Assembly: GCA_027364735.1 (NCBI GenBank)
Contig: DAHXOT010000030.1
Location: 1 to 64,000 of the forward strand
Source of the DNA: Hydrotalea sp.
GTDB lineage: Bacteria; Bacteroidota; Bacteroidia; Chitinophagales; Chitinophagaceae
DNA length: 64,000 bases
Reading direction: 5' to 3'
Shown: one piece after another, positions 62,973-64,000 of the stretch
Layout: each line of letters starts with the position of its first letter
Numbering within the stretch: position 1 is the first letter of the stretch
The notes under the pieces: generated by a model
Databases searched by the model: none
Seen by the model: only the letters and a program-made list of their open reading frames with translations
What the model was told of the DNA's origin: nothing
Program-made: the position numbers and the translations under genes

Positions 62973-64000
62973 ATGAAAAAAATCATTTTAGGCCTCTTAG
63001 TTGTGGCTTCTTTATATGCATGTAAAAATAAAAGTGACTATAAAACTTTTGTTCATGACCCCCTTTTATTTACCAATACTGTTCACGAATTAAATAGTGT
63101 GGTAATGGGTAATAATTTTCCTCCAATGATTGCTGCTCGCAATTATGCTTATGCCGCTATTGCAGCTTATGAAGTTATTGCTGCAGGATATCCTAATCAA
63201 TATCAATCTTTGGCAGGTCAATTACACGGATTAACTGAATTACCGAAGCCACAAGCAGGACAGCCTATTGATTTTGAGTTTGCCGCATTATTATCATATA
63301 TAAAAGTAGGAGAATCGGTTACTTTTCCGGAAGGAAGTTTACAACAATATAAAGATAGTATTGTAAACTTAGCAAAAGAGAAAGGACTACCGAGCGATGT
63401 TGAAAAGGCATCACAATTATTTGCCGATTCAATTAGTGCTGTAATTATAAATTGGAGTAAAAATGATAATTATGCCAAAACAAGAGGAGCCGAAAAATAT
63501 AATGTAATAGAAAGTGATCCAAGCCGTTGGGTGCCAACACCTCCAGGTTATTTTCCGGCTACAGAACCACATTGGAAAGAAATTAGAACAATGGTATTAG
63601 ATAGTGCTAATTTATATACACCTCCCGTTCCATTTAAATTTAATGTTACCGATAAAAATAGCGATTATTATAAGCAAGTAATGCAAATAAAGAAAAATGC
63701 TATTGATAGTTTAACCGACGAACAAAAACATATTGCCGATTTTTGGGATGATAATGCATTTAAATTAAATGTAACAGGGCATGCCATGTTTGGAAGTAAG
63801 AAATTTTCTCCTTCCGGTCATTGGATGAGTGTTGTGGGTATTGCATGTAAAAACAGTAAAGCCGATTATCCAACTACCGTATACGCTTTTGCCAAAACGG
63901 GTATTGCATTATTTGATGCATTTATTAGTTGTTGGTGGGCAAAATATACTTACAATACAGTGAGACCAGAAACAGTGATTAACCGTTATTTTGATGCCAA
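62973..64000 (+). CDS. vanadium-dependent haloperoxidase/PAP2-superfamily lipoprotein (partial)
   Basis: An open frame from the ATG at 62973 to the window edge (342 codons, no stop). A lipoprotein signal (MKKIILGLLVVASLYA, Cys17) is followed by a helical protein with NFPPMIAARNYAYAAIAAYE. The first half of the active-site motif is seen in WAKYTYNTVRPETVINRYFD: a Lys, then Arg-Pro and an Arg. The second half (SGH and the closing Arg and His) lies beyond the edge. The fold covers vanadium haloperoxidases and PAP2 phosphatases. Bacteroidota often carry such lipoproteins beside VCBS genes. Whether it oxidises halides or removes phosphate cannot be said. Confidence 0.82.
   Translation, partial: MKKIILGLLVVASLYACKNKSDYKTFVHDPLLFTNTVHELNSVVMGNNFPPMIAARNYAYAAIAAYEVIAAGYPNQYQSLAGQLHGLTELPKPQAGQPIDFEFAALLSYIKVGESVTFPEGSLQQYKDSIVNLAKEKGLPSDVEKASQLFADSISAVIINWSKNDNYAKTRGAEKYNVIESDPSRWVPTPPGYFPATEPHWKEIRTMVLDSANLYTPPVPFKFNVTDKNSDYYKQVMQIKKNAIDSLTDEQKHIADFWDDNAFKLNVTGHAMFGSKKFSPSGHWMSVVGIACKNSKADYPTTVYAFAKTGIALFDAFISCWWAKYTYNTVRPETVINRYFDA

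Overview
The window is a gene-dense, AT-rich chromosomal segment from a member of the Bacteroidota, most likely family Chitinophagaceae or a close relative. This rests on the SusC/SusD pair, ASPIC/VCBS-repeat lipoproteins, a DUF4270/Kelch/DUF4907 envelope module, the absence of clear Shine-Dalgarno sequences, and promoters of the Bacteroidetes type (TTG, about 19 nt, TAnnTTTG). No rRNA, tRNA, CRISPR array, insertion sequence or prophage was seen. The taxonomic call is an inference from gene content.

Layout. 1-3200: an Lrp-type regulator, a Wzz-like chain-length protein, an O-antigen-ligase-like protein and a tiny membrane peptide. 3200-8000: a glycosyltransferase and hydrolase pair on the minus strand, then a MarR regulator with a long acyl-CoA dehydrogenase, and a lone LytTR regulator. 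8000-13800: an envelope module of DUF4907 and Kelch lipoprotein genes divergent from DUF4270, an outer-membrane barrel protein and a cell-wall amidase. 13800-24600: housekeeping and lipid genes (AhpD-like protein, an orphan 2-oxoacid:ferredoxin oxidoreductase beta subunit, YciO/Sua5, RNase HII, heme A synthase, a membrane-anchored patatin, a diacylglycerol-kinase-like enzyme, a FabH-like synthase, a hydrolase and a DUF5009 acyltransferase).

24600-30700 is the main accessory block: a three-gene restriction-modification operon encoded on the minus strand in the order Res helicase-nuclease, YhcG/DUF1016 PD-(D/E)xK nuclease, Mod methyltransferase. Both junctions are 4-bp ATGA overlaps. The methyltransferase carries a single-base frameshift. 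A 9-bp direct repeat flanks the block. Next come a tryptophanase gene with a long leader holding a possible TnaC-like peptide, then BipA, Obg, a PaaG-like hydratase, an SGNH hydrolase, a TetR regulator, a PfkB kinase, an isolated 21-codon gene with its own promoter and terminator, aspartate-semialdehyde dehydrogenase, NAD(P)HX repair enzyme, DUF2461, a NUMOD4/HNH protein and LigA.

45700-64000 looks like a carbohydrate utilisation locus. It has a Nudix-fold regulator that has lost the Nudix catalytic residues, a LacI repressor gene facing away from susC across an operator array, SusC and SusD, two tandem large ASPIC/VCBS lipoproteins, a SRPBCC/GyrI-like protein, a secreted GH65 enzyme whose catalytic glutamates fall at the positions I recall for the Flavobacterium johnsoniae kojibiose hydrolase, a small membrane protein, and a vanadium-haloperoxidase-like lipoprotein cut by the window edge. 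The inferred logic is import of an alpha-glucoside or oligosaccharide by SusCD, periplasmic hydrolysis by GH65, and control by LacI and possibly the Nudix regulator.

The most unusual signals are a 40-bp near-perfect palindrome over the heme A synthase start codon, the tryptophanase leader peptide, the YhcG-containing restriction operon with a broken methyltransferase, the isolated 21-codon gene, and three successive terminator hairpins in a 344-bp gap.
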